Shown here in pieces: positions 1 through 7,251 of a DNA stretch of 29,381 nt (its first letter is position 1; each line of letters begins with the position of its first letter). The notes under the pieces are model-generated. The model made no database searches, was not told where the DNA came from, and worked only from the letters and a program-made list of their open reading frames with translations. Location: assembly GCA_031266895.1 (NCBI GenBank), contig JAISAD010000081.1:1-29381 (forward strand). Reading direction: 5' to 3'. Origin of the DNA: Bacteroidales bacterium (GTDB lineage: Bacteria > Bacteroidota > Bacteroidia > Bacteroidales > WCHB1-69). Made by a program: the position numbers and the translations under genes.

Positions 1-1
1 C

Positions 2-2164
2 GAACATGTAACTGCCCGCGCCCTTGGCAGAATCTACTGGCAGGAAGACGCCACAGGCTATCAGAAATATGCCTACGATGCGCTGGGCAATATCTCGGAA
101 AATATCCGTACTTTTGTGCCGCCTAATGAAGGGCACACCTATACTTTTGCAATGCGATACAGATACGACAGCTGGGGAAGAATTACGGATATGGGTTATC
201 CCGATGGCGAAAATGTGCATTACGCCTATAACCTTGCGGGAGATTTATATGCCATGAACGCAAAGAAATGGAACAGTACCACAGGGAATACGGAATATTT
301 TCGCTATATCGACAGCATCAGCTATAACAAATTCGGACAGAAAAGCAAGATCTGGTATGGAAACGGCACGCGAGCGGAGTACTCCTACGACTACCTGCAA
401 CGGCTGCAGTTCTTGAGCTCATACACACAGGCTAATATAGCCATGCAAAACATAACCTACACCTACGACTCGGTAAGCAATATCACTTTTATGTCAAACA
501 GTGCAGCGCCACTTGCCAATGGCATGGGCGGCAACTACTATAACTTTTACCAATATGATGAATTATACCGATTAATATATTCGAATGGTAGCGGCACTAT
601 CAATAGCAGCAATTACACACTGGGTATGGTCTATTCTCTCAACGGTAAAATTTTGACCAAATATACCAATTTCTCCGGTAGCAGGCATTACAGTTATAAT
701 AACGGAACTAACAAAATTGCAAGTATCGGCAATGGAAGCGTCACTACTCATGGTTTTAGCTGGGATACCAATGGCAATATGGCCACTTATGTCAACCCCA
801 GCAGCGGGCATTCTCACTACTGGGACGAGGAAAACCGCTTGATGCTGATGTCAAGCTACAATCAGTTTGGCTATTACATGTATGATGCCTCCGGCGAAAG
901 AACCTATAAGCTGAACGGCAATATCGAGCAGTATAATGTGAATGGGCAGCCGCACTACTACACCATACCGACCATGGCCACTTTGTACGTTTCACCCTAT
1001 CTGGTAGCTAACTCGCAGAATTACACCAAACACTACTATGCCGGCACGGAAAGAGTAGCAAGCAAACTTGGCGGTGGCGGCATTACAGGTATCCATACGC
1101 CCATTGTAAATACAGACTACAAGCGCAACTCATGGGAAACTCCATACGCCAATTTGTGGAATAATAGCCTCAATCTTGCGCCCCCCTGCTCCAGCTTCCT
1201 GTCTTATTCGTCTATGAACCAAACCACAATAACTCCCGAAACCGATTTGTATTTCTACCACCCCGACCACCTGGGCAGCGCCTCATGGATAACCGACAGC
1301 GCCGGGAAAGCCATACAGCATTTACAGTACCTTCCGTTTGGAGAATTAGTAGTTAACCAGCGGACAACTGATTGGAGTACACGCTATTCATTCTCGGCTA
1401 AGGAAAAGGATGAAGAAAGCGGATACAGCTATTTCGGCGCACGATATTACAATTCGGACTTGAGTGTCTTCCTCTCCGTCGACCCACAAAGTGCCTCGCA
1501 TCCCTCTACTAATAACTACATGTACTGTCTGGGAAATCCGTTACGCCTTGTTGACCCCAACGGGGAAGATGAGTGGGAGTTTGATGAAAGCGGTAAGTGT
1601 TTAAATCCAAAGAATCAGCCAATAAAAAACACCGACAACGATATTATTAGAATTAAAAAAGCAGACGGAACAAGTGTGGAAAAATCTTATGAATATGGGA
1701 CTATCAACGCGGTGTCTTCTGCTTCAGGAGAGGATACTAAAGGGACAACTCAGAATATTGATTTTTTAAAGATTAAAGGAGATGACAATTCAAAAGATGC
1801 TTTCGAGTTTGTAGCCAATAATACCAACGTTGAATGGAGTCAAACATTAGTAGGGAACAAATCAGGGGATGAGGGAATGAGTTATTTATCGAACTCTCAC
1901 AGTAAAGATTCAGAAGCAGGAGCAGGTTATCTTTTGGCGCAAGGGTTAACTTTTAGAGGACATAACCACAGTCATCCATATACACCAAATCCTTCAGAAG
2001 CAGATTGCCGCATGGTCACAGCTATGACAGCAAAGTTTGGATCCAAAGTTCCAACACAAATATATCATAAAGGGCAATATCATAAGTACAATCTCACTAC
2101 TTTTGAAGCAAATAGAAATATTCCATCAGTTTTGCGATCCGTGCTTAAATCTTGGGGATTTTAA
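2..2164 (+). CDS. RHS/YD-repeat polymorphic toxin, C-terminal JAB-like toxin domain (5' partial)
   Basis: The reading frame is open from base 2, so the gene starts upstream; 720 residues are visible. YD-type repeats are clear from the first codons (YQKYAYDALGN) and onward. The RHS-associated core follows (YFYHPDHLGSASWITD, then GYSYFGARYYNSDLSVFLSVDP, ending near nt 1560). Such proteins form a shell around a variable C-terminal toxin that is delivered to rival cells. Here the tip after the core is about 200 residues, more AT-rich than the shell, and contains a HSHP-x5-S-x2-D signature at nt 1970-2005 preceded by another His. This is the zinc-binding JAMM/JAB motif, and the phrase NNTNVEWS upstream fits the JAB-like toxin 1 family of Bacteroidota RHS proteins. 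The inferred activity is metal-dependent peptidase or isopeptidase action on an unknown target. RHS assignment is firm; toxin family is likely. Confidence 0.9.
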   Translation, partial: EHVTARALGRIYWQEDATGYQKYAYDALGNISENIRTFVPPNEGHTYTFAMRYRYDSWGRITDMGYPDGENVHYAYNLAGDLYAMNAKKWNSTTGNTEYFRYIDSISYNKFGQKSKIWYGNGTRAEYSYDYLQRLQFLSSYTQANIAMQNITYTYDSVSNITFMSNSAAPLANGMGGNYYNFYQYDELYRLIYSNGSGTINSSNYTLGMVYSLNGKILTKYTNFSGSRHYSYNNGTNKIASIGNGSVTTHGFSWDTNGNMATYVNPSSGHSHYWDEENRLMLMSSYNQFGYYMYDASGERTYKLNGNIEQYNVNGQPHYYTIPTMATLYVSPYLVANSQNYTKHYYAGTERVASKLGGGGITGIHTPIVNTDYKRNSWETPYANLWNNSLNLAPPCSSFLSYSSMNQTTITPETDLYFYHPDHLGSASWITDSAGKAIQHLQYLPFGELVVNQRTTDWSTRYSFSAKEKDEESGYSYFGARYYNSDLSVFLSVDPQSASHPSTNNYMYCLGNPLRLVDPNGEDEWEFDESGKCLNPKNQPIKNTDNDIIRIKKADGTSVEKSYEYGTINAVSSASGEDTKGTTQNIDFLKIKGDDNSKDAFEFVANNTNVEWSQTLVGNKSGDEGMSYLSNSHSKDSEAGAGYLLAQGLTFRGHNHSHPYTPNPSEADCRMVTAMTAKFGSKVPTQIYHKGQYHKYNLTTFEANRNIPSVLRSVLKSWGF

Positions 2165-2166
2165 CA

Positions 2167-2760
2167 ATGTATATGAAAAACAATTGCTTTATCATTCTTA
2201 TGCTAATGATACCATATACTCTATTTGCACAGTTACATCGTGTTCAAATAATAAAACTACCTCTATTGATGATTAGTAATTCTCAATTTTCAAATATGCT
2301 AGATAGTATAATCCAATTTGAATCGCAAAATTGTTCTTCATATTCAACAGACAGAAACTATTTTATTGCAAAAAGCACTATAGATTCAATAAGAATGACT
2401 GAAAAGATAGTGGTTGCATCCATAAATACTAATGCTTTGGATATTTCTTTTGGAGTTTTCAAACAGAATGAACATGATATCTTTGTTCATCAATCAATGT
2501 CTGATTTCTTTAATCAAACAAAAACAAAAGTTTCATATTCAAAACATATTAAGAAAGATAATTTTGTTGAGGTTTATACATTTGATGATTCTCAAACTAG
2601 ATGGGAGTTTTTATTAAGAGATGGTAATATTTCATTTGAATGGATGGATGGAGAATGTAAAAATGTATTTGAAATAAATAAGTATAAGATATTTGATTTT
2701 TTCTCACAAAAACATATAAGCTTTCCTATAGATATAATTGAAGAAGAAGTAGATTGGTAG
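2167..2760 (+). CDS. Small exported protein, candidate immunity protein of the RHS-JAB toxin
   Basis: 197 residues, starting two bases after the RHS stop codon. The ATG at 2167 (MYMKNN) was chosen because the upstream ATG at 2152 lies inside the RHS gene; 2173 is also possible. The N-terminus is a signal peptide (FIILMLMIPYTLFAQ, cleavage near FAQ), so the product should leave the cytoplasm. No domain is recognised in the rest, which is AT-rich like the toxin tip. Polymorphic toxin genes are usually followed by their immunity gene, so position and shared base composition make immunity the best guess. An exported immunity protein would imply that the toxin is met in the periplasm. Function is inference from context only. 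Confidence 0.7.
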   Translation: MYMKNNCFIILMLMIPYTLFAQLHRVQIIKLPLLMISNSQFSNMLDSIIQFESQNCSSYSTDRNYFIAKSTIDSIRMTEKIVVASINTNALDISFGVFKQNEHDIFVHQSMSDFFNQTKTKVSYSKHIKKDNFVEVYTFDDSQTRWEFLLRDGNISFEWMDGECKNVFEINKYKIFDFFSQKHISFPIDIIEEEVDW

Positions 2761-2827
2761 AATAATGTGATAATGGCGATATTGCACCTGAATATTATGA
2801 CGTCAGAAAAAGTAAAAGAAATTATAG

Positions 2828-2835
2828 TATCTTTG
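2828..2835 (+). promoter_or_regulatory. Bacteroidota -7 promoter element upstream of the HU pseudogene
   Basis: TATCTTTG matches the TAnnTTTG consensus, about 50 bases before the old HU start position. No convincing -33 TTTG is visible. The promoter looks intact although the gene is dead. Confidence 0.5.
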
Positions 2836-2885
2836 CAACCTGTTTCCGTTAAGGGACAGTAATATTCATTTTAATTTTAAAAAAT

Positions 2886-3257
2886 ACGTCAATCAAGTAC
2901 AACGTAAGCGAAAGGGGAAATCCGCTTAGCCCCCAAGAACCCAAGAAATGGTATGCTGCCACCAGACACAGGCAGCACAGACATCAAAGCACTGGGCAAA
3001 AGATTGCACAGTGCAGCACGGTAAGCACTGCCGACACGCAGGCATGTTGGTGGTCCTCGAAGTGTTGGCAGAACATCTCTCGGAGGGAGAGATTGTCCGT
3101 CCGGATGATTTCGGGTCATTTCAAATCAGCACAGGCAGCGAAGGTGTGGAAACGGAGGCCATTCAATGCTTCCATGATTAAAACCAAAAAGGTGGCATTT
3201 CGCCCCGGAGCAGAACTCAAAACCATGCTTAATAATCTTAAATTTGAAAAGCTATAA
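2886..3257 (+). pseudogene. Degraded HU-family (histone-like) DNA-binding protein gene
   Basis: Reading across frames recovers almost the whole Bacteroidota-type HU protein. In order: TSIKYNVSERGNPLSPQEPKKWYAAT (nt 2886 on), TGSTDIKALGKRLHSAAR, TVSTADTQA, MLVVLEVLAEHLSEGEIVRP then DDFGSFQISTGSEGVETEA, and finally NASMIKTKKVAFRPG through LKFEKL to a stop at 3255. At least four frame changes separate these blocks. The expected initiator ATG before SIKYNV reads ACG at 2886. HU proteins bend and coat DNA; this copy cannot make an intact one. Its promoter and full length survive, suggesting fairly recent decay in place. Confidence that it is an HU relic is high; an assembly artefact is unlikely to explain every lesion. 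Confidence 0.87.
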
Positions 3258-3266
3258 TCGGTTCAA

Positions 3267-3357
3267 TAAAAACGAGTATTCGTTTTTAGTAAAATGAGTA
3301 TTCGTTTTAGGTAAAACGAGTATTGGTTTTGGGTAAAACGAATACTCGTTTTTTGAG
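3267..3357 (+). repeat. Four tandem ~22-bp palindromic repeats
   Basis: Units begin at 3267, 3290, 3312 and 3334 and follow the pattern TAAAACGAGTATTCGTTTTAGG with a few substitutions. Each core is itself a near palindrome (AAACGA-GTAT-TCGTTT), and the last unit carries the core in the reverse orientation (AAACGAATACTCGTTT), so the array could fold into nested hairpins. It lies just after the HU relic and before the pstA promoter. Confidence 0.85.
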
Positions 3358-3542
3358 GACTGATATACAGCAAATTATAAAGTGCAATAAGAGCCTGTTT
3401 TGGGAGTCGTTTGGGGGTATGATTTTTGTCATAACAGGCAATAATTTTCCTACGACCCGCTGGCAATATATCGGCAAAAAAGGATTGACTCAATTTAACC
3501 GAATCGTAACCTTTTCTTTCCGTTTTCGCAATAGGCAATCAC

Positions 3543-3550
3543 TATTTTTG
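3543..3550 (+). promoter_or_regulatory. -7 promoter element for pstA
   Basis: TATTTTTG fits TAnnTTTG and lies 24 bases before the chosen pstA start, leaving a short leader. This supports the start at 3575 rather than the longer open frame that begins in the repeats. Confidence 0.55.
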
Positions 3551-3574
3551 CCCGCAGAAAAACAATGGATATCA

Positions 3575-4447
3575 ATGAGAAAAAAGAGTATAATAAGTAA
3601 AAAAGCAGCGCAACAGGCAGCCTTTTTTACTTTCAAATTGCTGGGCGGTCTGGTAGCAGGAATATTACTGCTGATACTCGGATTTATCATTGTGAACGGA
3701 ATCGGCGTTATCAATTGGGAGTTTCTGACTGCGCCACCCGAAGAGGGCATGACTTCCGGCGGCATTTTTCCGGCCATTTTCGGCACCCTTTGTCTGATTG
3801 CGGGGAGTATTATCTTCGCTTTTCCGCTGGGTGTAATGTCTGGAATTTACAGCCACGAATATGCGGGCAACAGGCATATTGTTAAATTTATTCGCGTGAT
3901 GACCAACAATCTGGGGGCAATTCCCTCTATTGTTTTCGGACTGTTTGGCATGGCACTGTTTGTCAACACTTTCGGCTTTGGCGATTCTATTTTGGCAGGC
4001 TCTTTAACGTTGGGGCTGCTCATCCTGCCACTCATTATCCGCACCACAGAAGAGGCCTTAAAAGCCATTCCGGATGTTTATCGCACAGGAAGTTACGCTT
4101 TGGGAGCAACCAGGCTGCAAACTATCAGGCGGGTAATCCTTCCAATGGCTTTCCCTAATATTATTACAGGACTTATCCTCTCCATAGGCAGGGTTTCGGG
4201 CGAAACTGCCCCTATTTTATTTACCGCTGCCGCCTATTTTCTTCCGAAACTGCCTTCTGGAATTTTCGACCAGGTAATGGCACTACCCTATCATCTCTAT
4301 GTCATTGCCACCAGCGGCACCAACATTGAAGCTTCGCGTCCCATAGCTTACGGCACGGCCTTAGTCCTCATTGGCATTGTTCTTTTTATGAACCTGCTGG
4401 CTGCAACCCTGCGTAAATATTTTTCTAAAAAAGCGAATTTGAAGTAG
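3575..4447 (+). CDS. pstA: Phosphate ABC transporter permease PstA
   Basis: Inner-membrane subunit of the high-affinity phosphate importer; with PstC it forms the channel driven by the ATPase PstB and fed by PstS. From ATG 3575 it is 290 residues, the usual PstA length; the frame is open upstream to 3323, but that stretch is charged, unlike the family, and overlaps the promoter. Six hydrophobic segments are visible, beginning with GGLVAGILLLILGFIIVNG. The ABC-permease EAA loop is present (EEALKAIPDVYRTGSYALGA), as are GAIPSIVFGLFG and SIGRVSGETAPILFTA, which are typical of PstA. No pstS, pstC, pstB or phoU is in the window: the upstream side is a pseudogene and repeats, so the copy either stands alone or has been separated from its operon. 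It runs in the same direction as guaB, 76 bases away. Confidence 0.9.
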   Translation: MRKKSIISKKAAQQAAFFTFKLLGGLVAGILLLILGFIIVNGIGVINWEFLTAPPEEGMTSGGIFPAIFGTLCLIAGSIIFAFPLGVMSGIYSHEYAGNRHIVKFIRVMTNNLGAIPSIVFGLFGMALFVNTFGFGDSILAGSLTLGLLILPLIIRTTEEALKAIPDVYRTGSYALGATRLQTIRRVILPMAFPNIITGLILSIGRVSGETAPILFTAAAYFLPKLPSGIFDQVMALPYHLYVIATSGTNIEASRPIAYGTALVLIGIVLFMNLLAATLRKYFSKKANLK

Positions 4448-4477
4448 CTTTCCGAACCTTACAAAAGCAAAATTTTG

Positions 4478-4485
4478 TATTTTTG
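4478..4485 (+). promoter_or_regulatory. -7 promoter element for guaB
   Basis: TATTTTTG fits TAnnTTTG, 38 bases before the guaB ATG at 4524. The -33 region is weak (a TTTC about 25 bases upstream). Confidence 0.55.
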
Positions 4486-4523
4486 CACGAAATTTACAGT
4501 TAAGAATTAAATTTCATATCTTA

Positions 4524-6002
4524 ATGTCATTCTTTACAGATAGAGTTCAACTAGAGGGTCTTACATTTGACGATGTATTATTGATTCCCGATTATTCGGA
4601 CGTATTGCCACGCGAGGTTTCTATTCAAACCCGCTTTACGCGTCATATCACTTTAAATGCGCCGTTTGTATCTGCGGCCATGGATACCGTTACGGAGGCC
4701 AAAATGGCCATTTCGATGGCACGCGAAGGCGGCATTGGTGTCATACACAAAAATATGACTATTGAACAGCAGGCGCAACAGGTAGCTTCGGTAAAGCGTG
4801 CCGAAAATGGCATGATTAATGCCCCCGTCACTACGCGCCCTTATAAAACCGTGGGCGATGCACTGCGCCAAATGGCCGAATATAAAATCGGTGGCATTCC
4901 GGTGGTAAATGATGATAATGTGCTGGTGGGCATTGTTACCAACCGCGACCTGCGCTTTCAGCGCGACATGTCCAAATGCATTGAGCAGGTGATGACTAAG
5001 GGCGACTACCTGATTACCACCATTCGAAATACGGGACTGAATGAAGCTTCCGATATTTTGCAAGAGCATAAAATTGAAAAATTGCCGGTGGTGGACGAAA
5101 AGGGAGTGTTGATAGGGCTGATTACCTACAAGGATATTACCAAGGCTAAGGATAAGCCGTTTGCCTGCAAAGATGCACAGGGACGATTGCGCGTGGCTGC
5201 CGGCGTGGGCATTACAGTCGATGCGATTGAGCGGGCTTCTGCCCTCGTCGAAGCAGGTGTAGATGCCATTGTGCTTGATTCGGCACATGGCCATTCGCAA
5301 AATGTAATAGATGTACTGCAGCATATTAAACAGCAATTTCCTAATATTGACGTGGTGGTAGGCAATATTGCTACGGCTTCCGCCGCACGAATGCTGGCCG
5401 CTGCCGGTGCAGATGCCATTAAGGTAGGCATTGGCCCCGGCTCAATATGTACCACTCGTGTGATTGCCGGTGTTGGAGTGCCTCAAATCAGCGCTATTTA
5501 CGAGGTATATAGCCAGTTAAAACACACCGATATACCCATTATTGCAGATGGCGGCATTCGCTATTCCGGCGATGTTGTAAAAGCGCTGGCCGCAGGGGGC
5601 AATTCCGTGATGTTAGGCGGCTTGCTGGCCGGTGTGGAAGAGTCGCCCGGCGAAACAATACTGTTCAATGGCCGCAAATTCAAAGTGTACAGAGGCATGG
5701 GCTCCTTGGAAGCGATGCTAAAAGGCTCGAAAGACCGTTACATGCAGAGTGATGTGGACGATGTGAAAAAACTGGTGCCTGAAGGCATTACAGGACGGGT
5801 TCCCTACAAAGGAGACCTTTACGAGGTAATTTATCAAATGGCCGGCGGCTTACGTGCCGGAATGGGCTACTGCGGCGCGGCCAGTATCGAGGCACTGCAT
5901 CAAGCCAAATTCTGTCAAATTACCAATGCCGGTGTGGCCGAAGGTCATCCGCACGACATCACGATTACGAGCGAGGCGCCCAATTACAGCTCAGGAAATT
6001 AA
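4524..6002 (+). CDS. guaB: Inosine-5'-monophosphate dehydrogenase
   Basis: Oxidises IMP to XMP with NAD+, the committed step to guanine nucleotides, in the cytosol. The 492 residues match the bacterial enzyme in length and order. An N-terminal barrel segment (LTFDDVLLIPDYSDVLP) is followed by two CBS domains at about residues 95-210 (GGIPVVNDDNVLVGIVTNRDL and KLPVVDEKGVLIGLITYKDI). The rest of the barrel carries DSAHGHSQ, the catalytic-loop cysteine Cys309 in GPGSICTTR, and the flap residues in KDRYMQSD and the following GITGRVPYKG. All expected active-site elements are present. It has its own promoter and a weak terminator-like hairpin behind it. purH, elsewhere in the window, makes its substrate IMP. 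Confidence 0.98.
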   Translation: MSFFTDRVQLEGLTFDDVLLIPDYSDVLPREVSIQTRFTRHITLNAPFVSAAMDTVTEAKMAISMAREGGIGVIHKNMTIEQQAQQVASVKRAENGMINAPVTTRPYKTVGDALRQMAEYKIGGIPVVNDDNVLVGIVTNRDLRFQRDMSKCIEQVMTKGDYLITTIRNTGLNEASDILQEHKIEKLPVVDEKGVLIGLITYKDITKAKDKPFACKDAQGRLRVAAGVGITVDAIERASALVEAGVDAIVLDSAHGHSQNVIDVLQHIKQQFPNIDVVVGNIATASAARMLAAAGADAIKVGIGPGSICTTRVIAGVGVPQISAIYEVYSQLKHTDIPIIADGGIRYSGDVVKALAAGGNSVMLGGLLAGVEESPGETILFNGRKFKVYRGMGSLEAMLKGSKDRYMQSDVDDVKKLVPEGITGRVPYKGDLYEVIYQMAGGLRAGMGYCGAASIEALHQAKFCQITNAGVAEGHPHDITITSEAPNYSSGN

Positions 6003-6006
6003 ATAG

Positions 6007-6023
6007 AAAGCAAAATGCTTTTT
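6007..6023 (+). terminator. Weak terminator-like hairpin after guaB
   Basis: AAAGCA-AAA-TGCTTT stem-loop followed by two more T, five bases after the guaB stop. The stem has only six pairs, so this is tentative. Confidence 0.35.
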
Positions 6024-6059
6024 CCTGTTGTAAAAGGCTGGTATGTCAGATTTTTTTTC

Positions 6060-6067
6060 TATTTTTG
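6060..6067 (+). promoter_or_regulatory. -7 promoter element for the 6086 gene
   Basis: TATTTTTG fits TAnnTTTG, ending 18 bases before ATG 6086. It overlaps a TTG that could be read as an in-frame start, which argues for the ATG as the true start. Confidence 0.5.
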
Positions 6068-6085
6068 CGCCTAAAAATTACCATA

Positions 6086-6670
6086 ATGAAAAGAATAGCA
6101 TGCATTATATTTTTTTGGGGACTATCGGGTATAGTTTGGGCACAAAATTGCACTGATGCCTTGTTAATTAAAAATAACGAACAGATAGATACACTCTTTT
6201 GTCGCATTATGGACGAAGATGAGCAGAGCTATACGATAGATAACGGAGTATTCATAACCTCTATTTCCAAAAATGCAGCTATTTCTAAAATATTGTGTAT
6301 TAGAGAAATGACAATTAAAGAAACGATGCACTACAAATCACTGGATGCTATTGCTTTCAGTGAATTTCCCAATACCAAAACGGCAGGGTATTATTTGCGC
6401 AAAGCTTCCCTAAACACCGGCATAGCCACCGGATTACTGATAACGGGCGGAGGTGTTATGACGCTCGGACTAACCATTTTCAAAGACCGCAAGTCTCAAC
6501 CGTTCTGGGTGATAGGTGGCGGCTTGCTCACAGCCACTTCGGTATTTTTCTTTATTCGCGCATGGAATCAGATTTACAAAGCGGGAAAACTATTGGATGT
6601 TGGTAATAATGCAGCACTCTATCTCAACGTTACTGATGAAGGGTTAATGGGACTGTCATTGAAATTTTAG
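6086..6670 (+). CDS. Exported small membrane protein of unknown function
   Basis: 194 residues from ATG 6086; the in-frame TTG at 6065 is rejected because it sits in the promoter. The N-terminus is a signal peptide (MKRIACIIFFWGLSGIVWAQ). A mixed alpha/beta region follows (about residues 20-100), then two hydrophobic glycine-rich stretches (GIATGLLITGGGVMTLGL and WVIGGGLLTATSVFFFI), likely a membrane hairpin, and a short tail. I do not recognise the family. The layout resembles many Bacteroidota exported proteins that sense or bind at the membrane, but nothing here assigns a role. It ends two bases from the convergent gldD-like gene, with no terminator between. Confidence 0.75.
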   Translation: MKRIACIIFFWGLSGIVWAQNCTDALLIKNNEQIDTLFCRIMDEDEQSYTIDNGVFITSISKNAAISKILCIREMTIKETMHYKSLDAIAFSEFPNTKTAGYYLRKASLNTGIATGLLITGGGVMTLGLTIFKDRKSQPFWVIGGGLLTATSVFFFIRAWNQIYKAGKLLDVGNNAALYLNVTDEGLMGLSLKF

Positions 6671-6672
6671 AT

Positions 6673-7251
6673 TTATTTCCACTGAAAAGTATTAATCAGA
6701 TGCAATATGTCTTCATGCAGAAAATCAATAATCGGTTGCAGGGAATCATTGTTGGGAACAAAATTAAAATAGAGCGAGGCTCGTAGCCAATTGTGGACGC
6801 TGTCGCTAAGCCAAAACTGCATTGGAGTAGCTACCTCTTTCCCTTTCAGGTTGTAAATTTTGCCGAACAGCAAAGAATCTTGTACCAGAGAGAACTCTAC
6901 ATCATCAGCTTTTCCCTGCGAAATGTGAAACTCAATAAACTTCTCCTGTTCTATCATTAATTCTCTTAAAGAATGCTTGACAGGCATATAAGTCATATTT
7001 AGCGAGGCATTTAGCTGCGGATAATGAATCGTAATCCAATAATTATCATTCTTTGGCTCAAGAGTAGCTTCGGCAGTCGCAGCATACTCGAAAGTAAAAG
7101 GCGGCAGGGTATCAAACTTTCGGTATTGATGCTCCGGCACAGCCAGCCGGAAATATCCCTTAGGCTTTGGTGTAATATTTTGGTCTTTTTGCAAGCAGCC
7201 GCTTGCAATGAATGTGATAAAACCGAATAGCACTGCTATTTTTTTATTCAT
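6673..7251 (-). CDS. gldD: Gliding-motility-associated lipoprotein GldD
   Basis: 192 residues with a lipoprotein signal ending in the lipobox ASGC (Cys19). The mature N-terminus PKPKGYFRLAVPEHQYRKFD and the following PFTFEY are typical of GldD, as is the body with WITIHYPQLNASLNMTY. In Flavobacterium GldD is needed for gliding and the linked type IX secretion system; many Bacteroidota that do not glide also carry it, so motility should not be inferred from this gene alone. Its ATG overlaps the TGA stop of hppA (ATGA at 7251-7248), so the two are very probably translated from one message with coupling. No other gld or por gene is in the window. Confidence 0.85.
   Translation of the reverse strand: MNKKIAVLFGFITFIASGCLQKDQNITPKPKGYFRLAVPEHQYRKFDTLPPFTFEYAATAEATLEPKNDNYWITIHYPQLNASLNMTYMPVKHSLRELMIEQEKFIEFHISQGKADDVEFSLVQDSLLFGKIYNLKGKEVATPMQFWLSDSVHNWLRASLYFNFVPNNDSLQPIIDFLHEDILHLINTFQWK

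Noticed and set aside
3390..3440. Inverted repeat GCCTGTT / AACAGGC upstream of pstA
   Set aside because: Only seven pairs with a long loop; no riboswitch class recognised.
4653..5336. Minus-strand open frame of 227 codons opposite guaB
   Set aside because: Antisense shadow of guaB; His/Asn-rich composition is an artefact of the opposite strand.
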